From CAXXOK01 sp036759125 (GTDB lineage Bacteria; Bacillota; Clostridia; Christensenellales; Aristaeellaceae): a DNA stretch of 28,801 bases. The notes beneath the pieces are model-generated. The model had not been told where the DNA came from and ran no database searches. It saw only the letters and a program-made list of their open reading frames with translations. Positions within the stretch are counted from its first letter, which is position 1; every line of letters begins with the position of its first letter. This document shows positions 16,513-24,398 of the stretch, one piece after another. A program made the position numbers and the translations under genes. The stretch covers positions 1 through 28,801 of the forward strand of contig DAIOVG010000012.1 of assembly GCA_036759125.1 (NCBI GenBank), given 5' to 3'.

Positions 16513-17415
16513 ATGCAGAAAAAAAGCTCTGCCGGTCAGGCGGCTTTGCCCGACGCATCCGGCGGACGCGCCAGCATGGTCAAGGACTATGCACTGCTCA
16601 CCCTGGGCTCGCTGCTGATTGCCGTGGGCGTGTATTTTTTCAAGTTCCCCAACCGTTTTTCCACGGGCGGCGTCAGCGGTCTAGCCATTATACTCAACCA
16701 CTACCTGCCAGCCATCAGCCAGGCGGCCTATATGTTTGTCATCAACCAGCTGCTGCTGGTTGTCGGCCTGTTGATTATCGGGCGCGGGTTTGGGATACGC
16801 ACGGCCTATTGCAGCCTGGTGATGAGCGGCGCGGCGTGGCTTTTGGAAGTGCTGGTGCCCCTGAGCGCGCCGCTGACGAACCAGCCGCTGCTGGAGCTGA
16901 TTTTCGCGGTGACGCTCCCGGCCATCGGCAGCGCGATCCTGTTTAATATCGAATCGTCCAGCGGCGGCACCGATATCATCGCCATGATCCTGAGGAAGTT
17001 CACCTCGCTGAATATCGGCGTCAGCCTTCTGATCGGCGATTTCCTGATCACGCTGATGGCGCTGGTCGCCTTCGGGCCGGAAACCGGCCTGTTCAGCATC
17101 CTGGGCCTGATGATCAAAGCCGTGGTGGTCGACCTGGTGCTGGAAAACATCAAAGTGCACAAAAGCTTCCAGATCATTACCGCCAATCCCGACGCTATTG
17201 TGAAGTTTATTGTGGAGGAGCTCCACCGGGGTGCGACCGCCCTGCACGGCGAAGGCGCGTTCTCGCACCAGGAAAAGACCGTGTTGATGACCGTGGTCAA
17301 CCGCGCCCAGGCGGTGAAGCTGCGCCGCTTTGTCAAGGAAACGGACCCCGCGAGCTTCATTGTGATCACCAACACGGGCGAAATCATCGGCAAGGGATTC
17401 CGCGGCACGATGTAA
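16513..17415 (+). CDS. YitT-family membrane protein (YitT + DUF2179)
   Basis: 300 residues. Five or six hydrophobic helices span roughly residues 26-210, and the cytoplasmic C-terminal DUF2179 domain covers about 217-297. Family marks include Pro-Asn-Arg-Phe-Ser-Thr-Gly-Gly-Val-Ser-Gly (46-56), Ser-Ser-Ser-Gly-Gly-Thr-Asp-Ile (148-155) and the closing Gly-Lys-Gly-Phe-Arg. The function of YitT proteins is unknown; they are often called putative transporters. The ATG at 16513 is chosen because AGGAG lies 7 bases upstream; the first in-frame ATG at 16471 falls inside the promoter -10 and cannot be the start. The next gene follows 30 bases downstream. Confidence 0.9.
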   Translation: MQKKSSAGQAALPDASGGRASMVKDYALLTLGSLLIAVGVYFFKFPNRFSTGGVSGLAIILNHYLPAISQAAYMFVINQLLLVVGLLIIGRGFGIRTAYCSLVMSGAAWLLEVLVPLSAPLTNQPLLELIFAVTLPAIGSAILFNIESSSGGTDIIAMILRKFTSLNIGVSLLIGDFLITLMALVAFGPETGLFSILGLMIKAVVVDLVLENIKVHKSFQIITANPDAIVKFIVEELHRGATALHGEGAFSHQEKTVLMTVVNRAQAVKLRRFVKETDPASFIVITNTGEIIGKGFRGTM

Positions 17416-17445
17416 TGCCGAAACCTACAATACGGGAGGACCTCA

Positions 17446-17916
17446 ATGGCAATCGATACAGTCCGGGCCTATTTCAAGCAGTGGAACATGGAAGACAGAA
17501 TTCTGGAGTTTGACGTATCCAGCGCAACCGTGGAGCTTGCGGCGGTCGCCGTCGGCTGCGAACCGCAGCGCATCGCCAAGACGCTTTCGTTTATGGTAAA
17601 CGACGCCCCCGTCCTGATCGTCACAGCGGGTGATGCCAAGGTGAGCAATGCTAAGTACAAGGCGACTTTTGGCGCGAAGGCAAAGATGCTCTCGTTTGAA
17701 GACGCGGAGCGCCTGATTGGCCACGCTGTAGGCGGCGTGTGCCCCTTTGCGGTCAACGAGGGCGTAACGGTATACCTGGACGCTTCCCTCAAGCGCTTTG
17801 CCACCGTGTTTCCGGCCTGCGGCAGCCCCAACAGCGCCATTGAGCTGAGCATCCCGGAGTTGGAAACCTACTCCGCCAGCCATGCCTGGGTGGACGTCTG
17901 CCAGGGCTGGGAGTAA
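17446..17916 (+). CDS. YbaK/EbsC-family aminoacyl-tRNA deacylase
   Basis: 156 residues, the full length of a stand-alone YbaK/ProX-type trans-editing domain. These proteins hydrolyse mischarged tRNA (for example Cys-tRNA-Pro or Ala-tRNA-Pro) in the cytoplasm. The conserved lysine is Lys45 in Arg-Ile-Ala-Lys-Thr-Leu, and the Gly-Gly-Val-Cys-Pro-Phe segment near residue 103 is the second family motif. GGGAGG lies 7 bases before the start. It is the second gene of the YitT transcript and is closed by the hairpin at 17936-17965. Which mischarged tRNA it edits cannot be told from sequence alone. Confidence 0.9.
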   Translation: MAIDTVRAYFKQWNMEDRILEFDVSSATVELAAVAVGCEPQRIAKTLSFMVNDAPVLIVTAGDAKVSNAKYKATFGAKAKMLSFEDAERLIGHAVGGVCPFAVNEGVTVYLDASLKRFATVFPACGSPNSAIELSIPELETYSASHAWVDVCQGWE

Positions 17917-17935
17917 CTATCTTTTAAGCAATGCC

Positions 17936-17965
17936 AACGCCCCGCATCGGCTGATGCGGGGCGTT
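17936..17965. terminator. Bidirectional terminator, 13-bp perfect stem
   Basis: Arms AACGCCCCGCATC (17936-17948) and GATGCGGGGCGTT (17953-17965) around GGCT. It lies between two convergent genes (stops at 17916 and 17980) and can serve both; the plus-strand T-tract is short. Confidence 0.85.
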
Positions 17966-17979
17966 CGATGATTATTTGT

Positions 17980-20211
17980 TTATTTCCTGCTCCAGTAGGC
18001 TGCGAACGCGTCCAGACTGCGGATGGCCGAGCGGATATCGCTGAACACGGGCAGCCCGTTCTCCTCCAGGTAATGCACGAGCGCCTGGTAGTGCCTGCCC
18101 GCGTTGACCGAGACCACCACGGGCTTCTTTGTTCTGCGGAAGGCGTCAACCAGCAGCGGGCCGAGCGCATCCGCATCCAGATAATTGTCCTCGACGGTTT
18201 TCAGCGATTCCACATGCGGCACGATACCCACGAACAGGCAATCGACGTTCGGGTCCTCAAGCGCTGCTTCGATGAATTTGACATACAGCCGATCATCGGT
18301 CATGGGGGTCAGATCGAGGAACGGGCTTTCCACATTCACCAGACCGTGCGTATTGAGGCGCTTGAGCGTCTCCACAGTTTCGGCCGAGAACGTCGCGGGC
18401 GTCAGCTCGTTTAAAATATCCGCGCCCATGGTGGCTTCCAGCCCCGCGTTGACGACACCCGCCACGCGGCAGCCGCGCGCGGGTCTCCTGGAAAGCACGG
18501 CAAAGGTCTTTGTATAGTTGTAGAAATCGTCCAGCTCCTCGGTGAGGATACAGCCGCCCTGCAGGCAGGCCGCGCGGAATACCTCGTAGCTGCCGCTCAT
18601 CGCCGCCGTGTGCGACGCCGCAGCCTTCGCCCCCGCCTCGGTGCGGCCGGACTTGTAGATGATCACAGGCTTGCTCGATTTGCGTAAAAGCTCGTAAAAT
18701 TGCCTGCCCTCGCCCGCGCCAAGGCCTTCGACATAGATGGCAATCACATCGGTCAGCGGGTCCGCTTCACAGTAGGCCATCAGATCCGGAATGTTCACAT
18801 CCACCTTGTTGCCAAAGCTTACGATGCTGCGGAAAATGCCCGTTTGCTGGTTGCGTTCGATGAAGGTAATGCTCATCGCGCCGCTCTGGGTTAACAGCGC
18901 GGTATTGGCGTGACCGTTCAGGGGAATGGACAGGCGGTCCTCCTCAATGAACAGGGTGTTCACGCCCTGCCTGGCGCCGCCCGGCGCTGAAAACACCCCC
19001 ATGCAGTTGGGGCCGACCACGCGCACATCCGGTTTGCGGACGCGCGCCAGCTCGGCGGCAAACTGCCGGTAGTCCATATCCGCGGGGATGCCGGAAATCA
19101 GGATGACGCTCTTGCCGGAAGGCACCGATTCCACAAACGAAAGGGAGTACTTGCCCGGCGCGGCGTAGACCAGCAGGTCATATGGTTCCCTGATCTCGTC
19201 AATGCTCGTATACAGCGAAAACACATGCCCGCCGATAACCGTTTCCCCGCCCTTGGGGTTGACACAGTAAATGTCGGTACGGCCAAGATCCAAAAGCAGG
19301 GTGACGATATTGCGGGCCATGCTGTACTTCTGCGGATCGGTGGATACGCCCGTGACTACGATGCCGCGCGGTTCAAAGAAGCGCGACAGGCCCTGCCCGT
19401 TGGGGGTGACGCTCTCGTCGCAGCTTTCCCCCGCGGGCGTGAACTCGGCATACCCGTCCACCGCCACAAAGCGGCCGTCCTTGGAAAACACGACGGGGTT
19501 CAGGTCCAGCGCCTTGAAGTAAAACGGCGGGCCGGGATGCGTAAACATCGAATAGGAAAGACCCAGATCGGACAGCCGCGCCATGCCCTGTGCAATCTCG
19601 GACAAGCGCTGGGGCTGGCCCATCTCGCTGTACTTGTGGCGGATGTTGAGGCGGTTGAGCAGCGCCTGGGCATCGGCAAGCGATATCGGCGCAAGCAGCA
19701 GGTTGGCCGGATCGTAGTACTTGGCGAAGAACTCCGCGTCGTCGCCGCCCTTGGTGAGCGTGACCACCGTGCCAAAGGACGGATCCTCCTGAAAGCCGAG
19801 CATGATCTCGTCGCCGATAGCCTGGGTGAAATGGATGAACTCGATCAGCAGAAAACCGTCGATGCGGGGCTTTTGACCATCCTCAAAATGAGAAAGCACT
19901 TCTTTTTTCATATGGCTCAAGACATAGCGGATGAACAGCGGATCGCTGATCCCCACACGTTTTACCCCGCCGTAGCGCTGGTTGTGCGCCAGATCACGGG
20001 AGACGACCTTGACCATGATATCCTTGCCGCCAAACGGCGCGATCAACGCTTCATTGACCAAATCGGCGGTTTTGACAAAGCGGTACAGGGGGATGTCGAA
20101 CCCGATGAGCCGCAAGAGCTCATATACCTCATGCTCGTAAAGGGTGTGGCGGCCGTCCTGGTGCGCTGTTTGCAAAAGCGCATTCACCTGATGCAATATC
20201 TGTTGTTCCAT
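17980..20211 (-). CDS. ADP-forming acyl-CoA synthetase (acetate-CoA ligase type), beta-alpha fused order
   Basis: 743 residues. The family converts acyl-CoA + ADP + Pi to acid + CoA + ATP and serves in fermentative ATP production or acid activation. An ATP-grasp module comes first (about 15-255; Lys-Val-Val near 68-70, His-Asn-Gln-Arg-Tyr-Gly-Gly-Val at 76-83). The CoA-binding and ligase domains follow (about 276-743): Gly-Pro-Asn-Cys-Met-Gly-Val (400-406), Gln-Ser-Gly-Ala-Met-Ser (442-447), Ser-Phe-Gly-Asn-Lys-Val-Asp (465-471), and the phosphorylated His534 in Ala-Ser-His-Thr-Ala. The usual single-chain order puts the ATP-grasp part last, so this order is permuted. GGGAG lies 7 bases before the ATG. 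The acyl substrate is not known, and no ferredoxin oxidoreductase or CoA-transferase lies near. Confidence 0.85.
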   Translation of the reverse strand: MEQQILHQVNALLQTAHQDGRHTLYEHEVYELLRLIGFDIPLYRFVKTADLVNEALIAPFGGKDIMVKVVSRDLAHNQRYGGVKRVGISDPLFIRYVLSHMKKEVLSHFEDGQKPRIDGFLLIEFIHFTQAIGDEIMLGFQEDPSFGTVVTLTKGGDDAEFFAKYYDPANLLLAPISLADAQALLNRLNIRHKYSEMGQPQRLSEIAQGMARLSDLGLSYSMFTHPGPPFYFKALDLNPVVFSKDGRFVAVDGYAEFTPAGESCDESVTPNGQGLSRFFEPRGIVVTGVSTDPQKYSMARNIVTLLLDLGRTDIYCVNPKGGETVIGGHVFSLYTSIDEIREPYDLLVYAAPGKYSLSFVESVPSGKSVILISGIPADMDYRQFAAELARVRKPDVRVVGPNCMGVFSAPGGARQGVNTLFIEEDRLSIPLNGHANTALLTQSGAMSITFIERNQQTGIFRSIVSFGNKVDVNIPDLMAYCEADPLTDVIAIYVEGLGAGEGRQFYELLRKSSKPVIIYKSGRTEAGAKAAASHTAAMSGSYEVFRAACLQGGCILTEELDDFYNYTKTFAVLSRRPARGCRVAGVVNAGLEATMGADILNELTPATFSAETVETLKRLNTHGLVNVESPFLDLTPMTDDRLYVKFIEAALEDPNVDCLFVGIVPHVESLKTVEDNYLDADALGPLLVDAFRRTKKPVVVSVNAGRHYQALVHYLEENGLPVFSDIRSAIRSLDAFAAYWSRK

Positions 20212-20248
20212 TGTATATCTCCCTCATCTTCGGTTGTCCGCATAACTG

Positions 20249-20292
20249 AAAAAGCCCCGCGCCATCATTGGCGTGCGGTATGCCATGCGGGC
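20249..20292 (-). terminator. Probable terminator of the pilus-like operon
   Basis: Minus strand: AGCCCGC and GCGGGGCT enclose an inner CGCCA/TGGCG hairpin and are followed by TTTTT (complement 20249-20253). The stem is imperfect (bulged). It lies about 100 bases past the stop of the SARP gene and 37 bases before the start of the acyl-CoA synthetase gene. Confidence 0.6.
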
Positions 20293-20391
20293 TACTGCTT
20301 ACGGTATGAAATCATCATACCATGAATGTATAAAATTGAAAAGAATCGGAATGAGCTTTGCTACTGGCGGCTTGCAAAAGCAGCTCTTTGC

Positions 20392-21600
20392 CTATTCATG
20401 GTTTTTCCCGTCTTCAGGCTCTGTGGCCAGGCCCAGGCGATATTCAATCACCACAGGCAGGCTGCGGTAGTTGTGGTAGAATTTCGCTTTGATTCTTTCC
20501 ATCACCATGTTCGCTTCAGCCTCGGATTGCAGCGGCAGCAACAGCGCATATTGGGATGCGTTGTACAGCGAAAGGACATCGCCCTTGCGCAGGCATTCCA
20601 CCAAAACCACCTCCAGCTTCTCCATGCAGCTATCCAGCTTCTCCGGCTCCATCAGGCGACCGTCCATGCTTTTGAGCCTGAGCATCACCAGATAGAAGGG
20701 TTTTTGGCTGCGCTCGAAGCTCCTGCGCTGTAGGTTATAGATTTCCTTGAATACCGCGTATTCACACACAAAGGCGCCCCGGCTGGTATCATACGTATGG
20801 AGCTCTTCTTTGAAGCGGTTGATATCCATATCATGCGCCTGTCCTTCCCGGATAATTTTGGTGTAGAAATCCAGTATGCTTTTGGGTGGCTGCACACCGA
20901 GGTAGCGATGGTGGATGTTTTTAGCGTGTTTATACTGCATCAGCGCTTCATTAATGCGCTCCGTCTCAACCAGCGCATCCATCAGCGCGAGGTGGAGCTT
21001 TTCATGGAATGTATCAATTTCCAGCGCAACACGGCTGATGGCGATAATCTCCTCGTACTCCCGGTTGGCCTTGAGCAGCTCCAAATACCGGCACACCGTT
21101 TGCTCATACAGGTTGTGAAGGTAAGTGCTGGGGGAAACCACCCAGGTCTCCTGCTCCTCCCCGGCAAAAAGGTCTCCCTTATACAGCGAAATCACGGACT
21201 GGAACATCTCCCGCACCTTGGGCGTAAGCTCCTTAGCGCTTTTCAACACGCCGGACAAATGCTCGAATTCGGCAAGATCCAGCGTATACGGCATACCGTT
21301 ATTCCACTGATATGTACTGTGCACCGTCAGGATGCTGTCGCCAAAACCATCGCTGCATTCGTTGAGCGTATGCCGTAACCGGCTGACCAAGGTTTTCAGC
21401 GCGCTTTCCGGGTTGGCACGATCCTCGTTGGGCCAGAGGATATCGTGCAGCTCGGTATGCGAAACCGCTCTGTCGCGGTGCAGAATCAAATAGCGCAGCA
21501 GCATGCTGCCTTTTTGCGTTTTTCCTATGCAAGGCATGACACTTTTGTCATTGATAACGATGTTGAAGGTGCCCAGTACGCTGATCTTCACATTGTCCAT
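20392..21600 (-). CDS. SARP/BTAD transcriptional regulator with degenerate GGDEF-like C-terminus
   Basis: 402 residues: OmpR-type winged helix (about 1-100; helix pairs around Ser47-His-Thr-Glu-Leu and Ala67-Leu-Lys-Thr-Leu-Val-Ser-Arg-Leu-Arg), a bacterial transcription-activation (BTAD, TPR-like) domain (about 105-250), and a C-terminal domain (about 270-395) patterned like a GGDEF domain, with Arg-Lys-Gly-Asp-Val near 338-342 followed by Asn-Ala-Ser-Gln-Tyr (347-351) where active enzymes have Gly-Gly-Asp-Glu-Phe. It should bind DNA but not make c-di-GMP; the last domain could still sense a nucleotide. It is the last gene of the pilus-like operon (38-base gap after pilT; GGAGGT 8 bases before its ATG), so it may regulate that operon. 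Confidence 0.85.
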   Translation of the reverse strand: MDNVKISVLGTFNIVINDKSVMPCIGKTQKGSMLLRYLILHRDRAVSHTELHDILWPNEDRANPESALKTLVSRLRHTLNECSDGFGDSILTVHSTYQWNNGMPYTLDLAEFEHLSGVLKSAKELTPKVREMFQSVISLYKGDLFAGEEQETWVVSPSTYLHNLYEQTVCRYLELLKANREYEEIIAISRVALEIDTFHEKLHLALMDALVETERINEALMQYKHAKNIHHRYLGVQPPKSILDFYTKIIREGQAHDMDINRFKEELHTYDTSRGAFVCEYAVFKEIYNLQRRSFERSQKPFYLVMLRLKSMDGRLMEPEKLDSCMEKLEVVLVECLRKGDVLSLYNASQYALLLPLQSEAEANMVMERIKAKFYHNYRSLPVVIEYRLGLATEPEDGKNHE

Positions 21601-21638
21601 TTAGCCCCACCTCCAAGGGACGCTTGATTGCAAGACGG

Positions 21639-22697
21639 TTATCCAAGTTTTTTCAGAATCGTATCGGGGTTCACAGCAAACCGCTGTGCGGTATGCTTTG
21701 TGATCTTCTTCTCCTGGTACAGGCGCACGATATCGGCATCCATAGTCATCATGCCCTGGCTTGTTCCCGAGTATATGACATTGTCCAGCTGATGCACCTT
21801 GCCCTCGCGGATCATGTTGCTGATCGCATTGTTGACGATCATGATCTCAAACGCGGGTAGCAGGCTTCCGTCTACCGAGGGGAGCAACTGCTGCGACACC
21901 ACGGCCGAAAGCACCATGGAGAGCTGAATGCGCACCTGCTGCTGCCGGTTGGCCGGGAACACATCGATAATACGGTCGATCGTCTTAACCGCGCCGATGG
22001 TATGCAGTGTGGAAAACACCATGTGCCCGGTTTCGGCGGCCGTCAGCACCGTTTGAATGGTTTCATAATCGCGCATTTCTCCCACAAGGATTGTATCGGG
22101 TGCCTGGCGCAGCGAGGCGCGCAGGGCCGACGCGTAGTTTTCGGTATCCTGATCAATTTCACGCTGACTTACGATGCTCTTGATGTGGTTGTGCAGGTGT
22201 TCAATCGGGTCTTCGATGGTGATGATATGGTTGCTGTACCCGCGGTTGATTTTATCGATGATGCAAGCAAGCGTCGTGCTTTTCCCGCTTCCAGCAGGCC
22301 CCGTAACCAGCACCAGCCCCCGCTGCATTTTATGAAGGTCTGAAACGGCCTTGGGGATATGAAGGGCCTCGGCATCGTACAGCTCAAACGGCACCACACG
22401 CAGCACGGCCGCGATGGAGCTTCTCTGCTTATACGCGTTGCAGCGAAACCTGCCGACATGGCTGAGGGAGAATGAAAAATCATCGTCCCCGGTCAAAAAC
22501 AGCCTGTTGATGCTGCGGTCGTCGTCAAGTTTATAGACCTGTTTAATCAGCTCCATGCATTCATCAGGCGTTACTTTCCTGTCGGTTAACGGCTCCATGA
22601 CGCCGCAGCGCTTGACCATAATACGGGCACCCGGAACGATGAAGATGTCCGATACATTGCGGTTGATGGCACTGTTGAGAAGCTCAATCAAATCCAT
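21639..22697 (-). CDS. pilT: PilT-type retraction ATPase
   Basis: 352 residues of the secretion/pilus ATPase superfamily: Walker A Gly-Pro-Ala-Gly-Ser-Gly-Lys-Ser (133-140), Asp box Thr-Ile-Glu-Asp-Pro-Ile-Glu-His (160-167), Walker B Ile-Leu-Val-Gly-Glu-Met-Arg-Asp (203-210) and His box ending Ser-Thr-Leu-His-Thr (229-233). The C-terminal Ala-Ile-Ser-Asn-Met-Ile-Arg-Glu (291-298) is a slight variant of the PilT signature (usually AIRNLIRE), and the protein lacks the long N-terminal domain and zinc motif of PilB/GspE. It should work as a hexamer at the membrane base and depolymerise, or in this setting possibly extend, pilin fibres. CGAGGT lies about 8 bases before the ATG; the upstream pseudopilin stop is 14 bases away. 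Confidence 0.92.
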   Translation of the reverse strand: MDLIELLNSAINRNVSDIFIVPGARIMVKRCGVMEPLTDRKVTPDECMELIKQVYKLDDDRSINRLFLTGDDDFSFSLSHVGRFRCNAYKQRSSIAAVLRVVPFELYDAEALHIPKAVSDLHKMQRGLVLVTGPAGSGKSTTLACIIDKINRGYSNHIITIEDPIEHLHNHIKSIVSQREIDQDTENYASALRASLRQAPDTILVGEMRDYETIQTVLTAAETGHMVFSTLHTIGAVKTIDRIIDVFPANRQQQVRIQLSMVLSAVVSQQLLPSVDGSLLPAFEIMIVNNAISNMIREGKVHQLDNVIYSGTSQGMMTMDADIVRLYQEKKITKHTAQRFAVNPDTILKKLG

Positions 22698-22711
22698 TAT
22701 GTTTTACCTCG

Positions 22712-23146
22712 CTAAAAGATTGGAAACTCCGGCAGCGCGGGAGTCCAATCCGTTTGATTCTCCATACTATATTGACTGATCTTTCGCATTTGAAACCTTT
22801 CGTCCAGCTGCACCGCAACCAGCAGCACGCGCCCGCCGCCGACATCTACGGTAAAGCGCAATGTATTGTTTTCATAGGTCAACGCGTTTGCCTTCGCATA
22901 GTCCTCAAGCTCCTGTTCGCTTGTGATGGCCTGGAGATCGTTGTCCAGGGTGAAAAGCCTATGCTGGGCATCCGCGCTTGCGGCGTAATACGCCTGCACC
23001 ATCAGGACGCTCTTGTCGGTAAGCGCCTTGTCCGCCCTTGCGCTCAAAAAGGAAAGCACCCCAAGCGTTACGATGCTGATCATCACAAATATCAGCAGCA
23101 TAGCGGATATGCCGACGCCCAGGCGATACTCCTGCTTGATTCTCAT
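22712..23146 (-). CDS. Small single-pass membrane protein, pseudopilin-like
   Basis: 144 residues. A short basic N-terminus (Met-Arg-Ile-Lys-Gln-Glu-Tyr-Arg-Leu-Gly-Val-Gly) precedes one long hydrophobic helix (about 13-35) and an extracellular domain with a heptad-like helical stretch followed by beta-strands. The Gly-Val-Gly-Ile-Ser-Ala entry to the helix resembles proteins I associate with Clostridia pilus-like operons, but there is no Glu at position 5 of the helix and so no classical prepilin site. GGAGG lies 7 bases upstream, and the start overlaps the previous stop by 4 bases (ATGA), indicating coupled translation. The role as fibre subunit or assembly partner is inferred from context. 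Confidence 0.7.
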   Translation of the reverse strand: MRIKQEYRLGVGISAMLLIFVMISIVTLGVLSFLSARADKALTDKSVLMVQAYYAASADAQHRLFTLDNDLQAITSEQELEDYAKANALTYENNTLRFTVDVGGGRVLLVAVQLDERFQMRKISQYSMENQTDWTPALPEFPIF

Positions 23147-23544
23147 GGCAAGTCCTCCGGCGCATAGCGTACGATGGGGAGGGTGAACATCTCTTGCTCA
23201 TCCACAAACGCGGCCAGCGTACACGCGATCAGCCTGCCACCTGTGCCGTTTTGTATAGTCAGCCCGGTCAGTTTCAGCAACCCGCCGTCCACCGAAAGCG
23301 ACATCGCATCGCCTTCCTCATCCCAGCCGTTCTTTTGTAAAAACGCCTGAAAATCGTCCTCCGCCTGCAAGAGATCCGCCCAGCTCTGCGCCGTTTGCAA
23401 AAGCGTTGTGGATACGGTCGATTGCCTGCTGAGCTGGCTGGCGGCCGCAAACAGCCGTACAACAGTGACGGACGACAAGGAAAAGAACAGAATGATGATC
23501 ATCAGTTCGATCATCAGCATGCGGCCGTTGCGAAGTGGTTTCAT
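23143..23544 (-). CDS. Pseudopilin-like protein with non-canonical prepilin N-terminus
   Basis: 133 residues. A short basic leader (Met-Lys-Pro-Leu-Arg-Asn-Gly-Arg) is followed by Met-Leu-Met-Ile-Glu-Leu and a hydrophobic helix (about 10-32). If cleaved after Arg8, Glu falls at position 5 of the mature protein, as in type IV pilins; after Gly7 it would be position 6. An alpha-helix and small beta domain follow, matching a minor pseudopilin (GspH/I-like) in size. AGAGG lies 7 bases before the ATG. The stop is 4-base coupled to the next gene, and the DUF4860-like gene lies 18 bases upstream. No prepilin peptidase is in the window. Confidence 0.72.
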   Translation of the reverse strand: MKPLRNGRMLMIELMIIILFFSLSSVTVVRLFAAASQLSRQSTVSTTLLQTAQSWADLLQAEDDFQAFLQKNGWDEEGDAMSLSVDGGLLKLTGLTIQNGTGGRLIACTLAAFVDEQEMFTLPIVRYAPEDLP

Positions 23545-23562
23545 ATCCTGTCCTCTCCCACG

Positions 23563-24051
23563 CTACCGGGCGAATACCGCGGTAAACTGCGAAAATTGCT
23601 GACCCTCAGCGTCCACGTATGATTGCCATATGCCGTGTGCGTCCACCACCGCATGGAAGGCCAGCATGGGAATCAGCGCTTCTCCCTGCTCGGGATCAAA
23701 GGCCGTTCCCCCGGCCGTGAACCATTCATACAGCATTCCGTCGTAGCAGTATATATAGGTGACGTATGGCTCGCCATCGATGGTTTCGGTCAGCGCCAGG
23801 GTGTCGATGGCACCCTCCTGCCGCGCTTCTATCACGCCCCGGCCGTCATATACCCGAATCTTATTGGCGGTATAGCTCAGTGATGTTCTAAGCTGCGCGT
23901 TCTGATCCGTGTTCGAGACGATCTGCTCGTATGCCTGCGCTCCGATAGCCACCACCAATACGGACAACAGCGCAAACAGGCACACCAGCACAAAGGTCAG
24001 CAGTGTGCCGGCCGTGCGCAGCTGGTTGCTTTCGTACTTCTGCGTATTCAT
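23563..24051 (-). CDS. DUF4860-like pilus-operon membrane protein
   Basis: 162 residues: a polar N-terminus, one hydrophobic helix (about 14-37), then a helical segment with Leu-Arg-Thr-Ser-Leu-Ser-Tyr-Thr-Ala-Asn-Lys-Ile-Arg and a beta-rich domain (Tyr-Val-Thr-Tyr-Ile-Tyr-Cys-Tyr-Asp-Gly-Met-Leu-Tyr-Glu). The tyrosine-rich strand pattern and the Thr-Ser-Leu-Ser-Tyr-Thr-Ala-Asn-Lys motif resemble DUF4860, a family found in Clostridia pilus-like operons; I recall this from the pattern and did not search. It resembles a GspJ-type minor pseudopilin in layout. It is 4-base coupled (ATGA) to the upstream small membrane protein. Confidence 0.7.
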   Translation of the reverse strand: MNTQKYESNQLRTAGTLLTFVLVCLFALLSVLVVAIGAQAYEQIVSNTDQNAQLRTSLSYTANKIRVYDGRGVIEARQEGAIDTLALTETIDGEPYVTYIYCYDGMLYEWFTAGGTAFDPEQGEALIPMLAFHAVVDAHGIWQSYVDAEGQQFSQFTAVFAR

Positions 24052-24386
24052 TCGCTCTCCCCCACCCGCAGCACGGCGATATCCGGAAAAATGTTGGAGG
24101 CAAACACCGTATAGCTGACTATGAAATGCTCATTGTGAAGCGCCTGTTCCATACCGTAGTTCTCCGCCAGGTATTGCAGCGACGGCGGGTATCGGCCCTC
24201 AATGGCAAAGCAGGTTACCACAGCGCGGCGCACGGCGTTTTCCAGAAAGGCCGCCTGCTCCTGCTCCGTTTTACCGGATACCGCATTGAGCACAAGCACA
24301 AAGGCCACGATGAGCAGCACAAACAGGACCAGCGTTACGATGATCCCTGTGTTGCCTGTGTTCCTTCTTGTCTGTGTCAGCAGCAT
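24048..24386 (-). CDS. Small single-pass membrane protein of the pilus-like operon
   Basis: 112 residues: basic N-terminus, hydrophobic helix at about 14-36, then a helix (Glu-Gln-Ala-Ala-Phe-Leu-Glu-Asn-Ala-Val-Arg-Arg-Ala) and an Ile-Glu-Gly-Arg-Tyr-Pro-Pro-Ser-Leu-Gln-Tyr-Leu motif. The Gly-x-Tyr-Pro-x-Ser/x-Leu pattern after a helix is common in type II secretion major pseudopilins (GspG), which suggests a pilin-like fold, but no Glu5 or prepilin leader is seen. AAGGAG lies 5 bases before the ATG. It lies 12 bases after the GspF-like gene and overlaps the DUF4860-like gene by 4 bases. The exact family is not recognised. Confidence 0.7.
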   Translation of the reverse strand: MLLTQTRRNTGNTGIIVTLVLFVLLIVAFVLVLNAVSGKTEQEQAAFLENAVRRAVVTCFAIEGRYPPSLQYLAENYGMEQALHNEHFIVSYTVFASNIFPDIAVLRVGESE

Positions 24387-24398
24387 ACGGACTCCTTA

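Noticed and set aside
19225..20325. 366-codon plus-strand frame opposite the acyl-CoA synthetase gene
   Set aside because: It is antisense to a gene with clear family motifs, has no ribosome binding site and no recognisable protein pattern.
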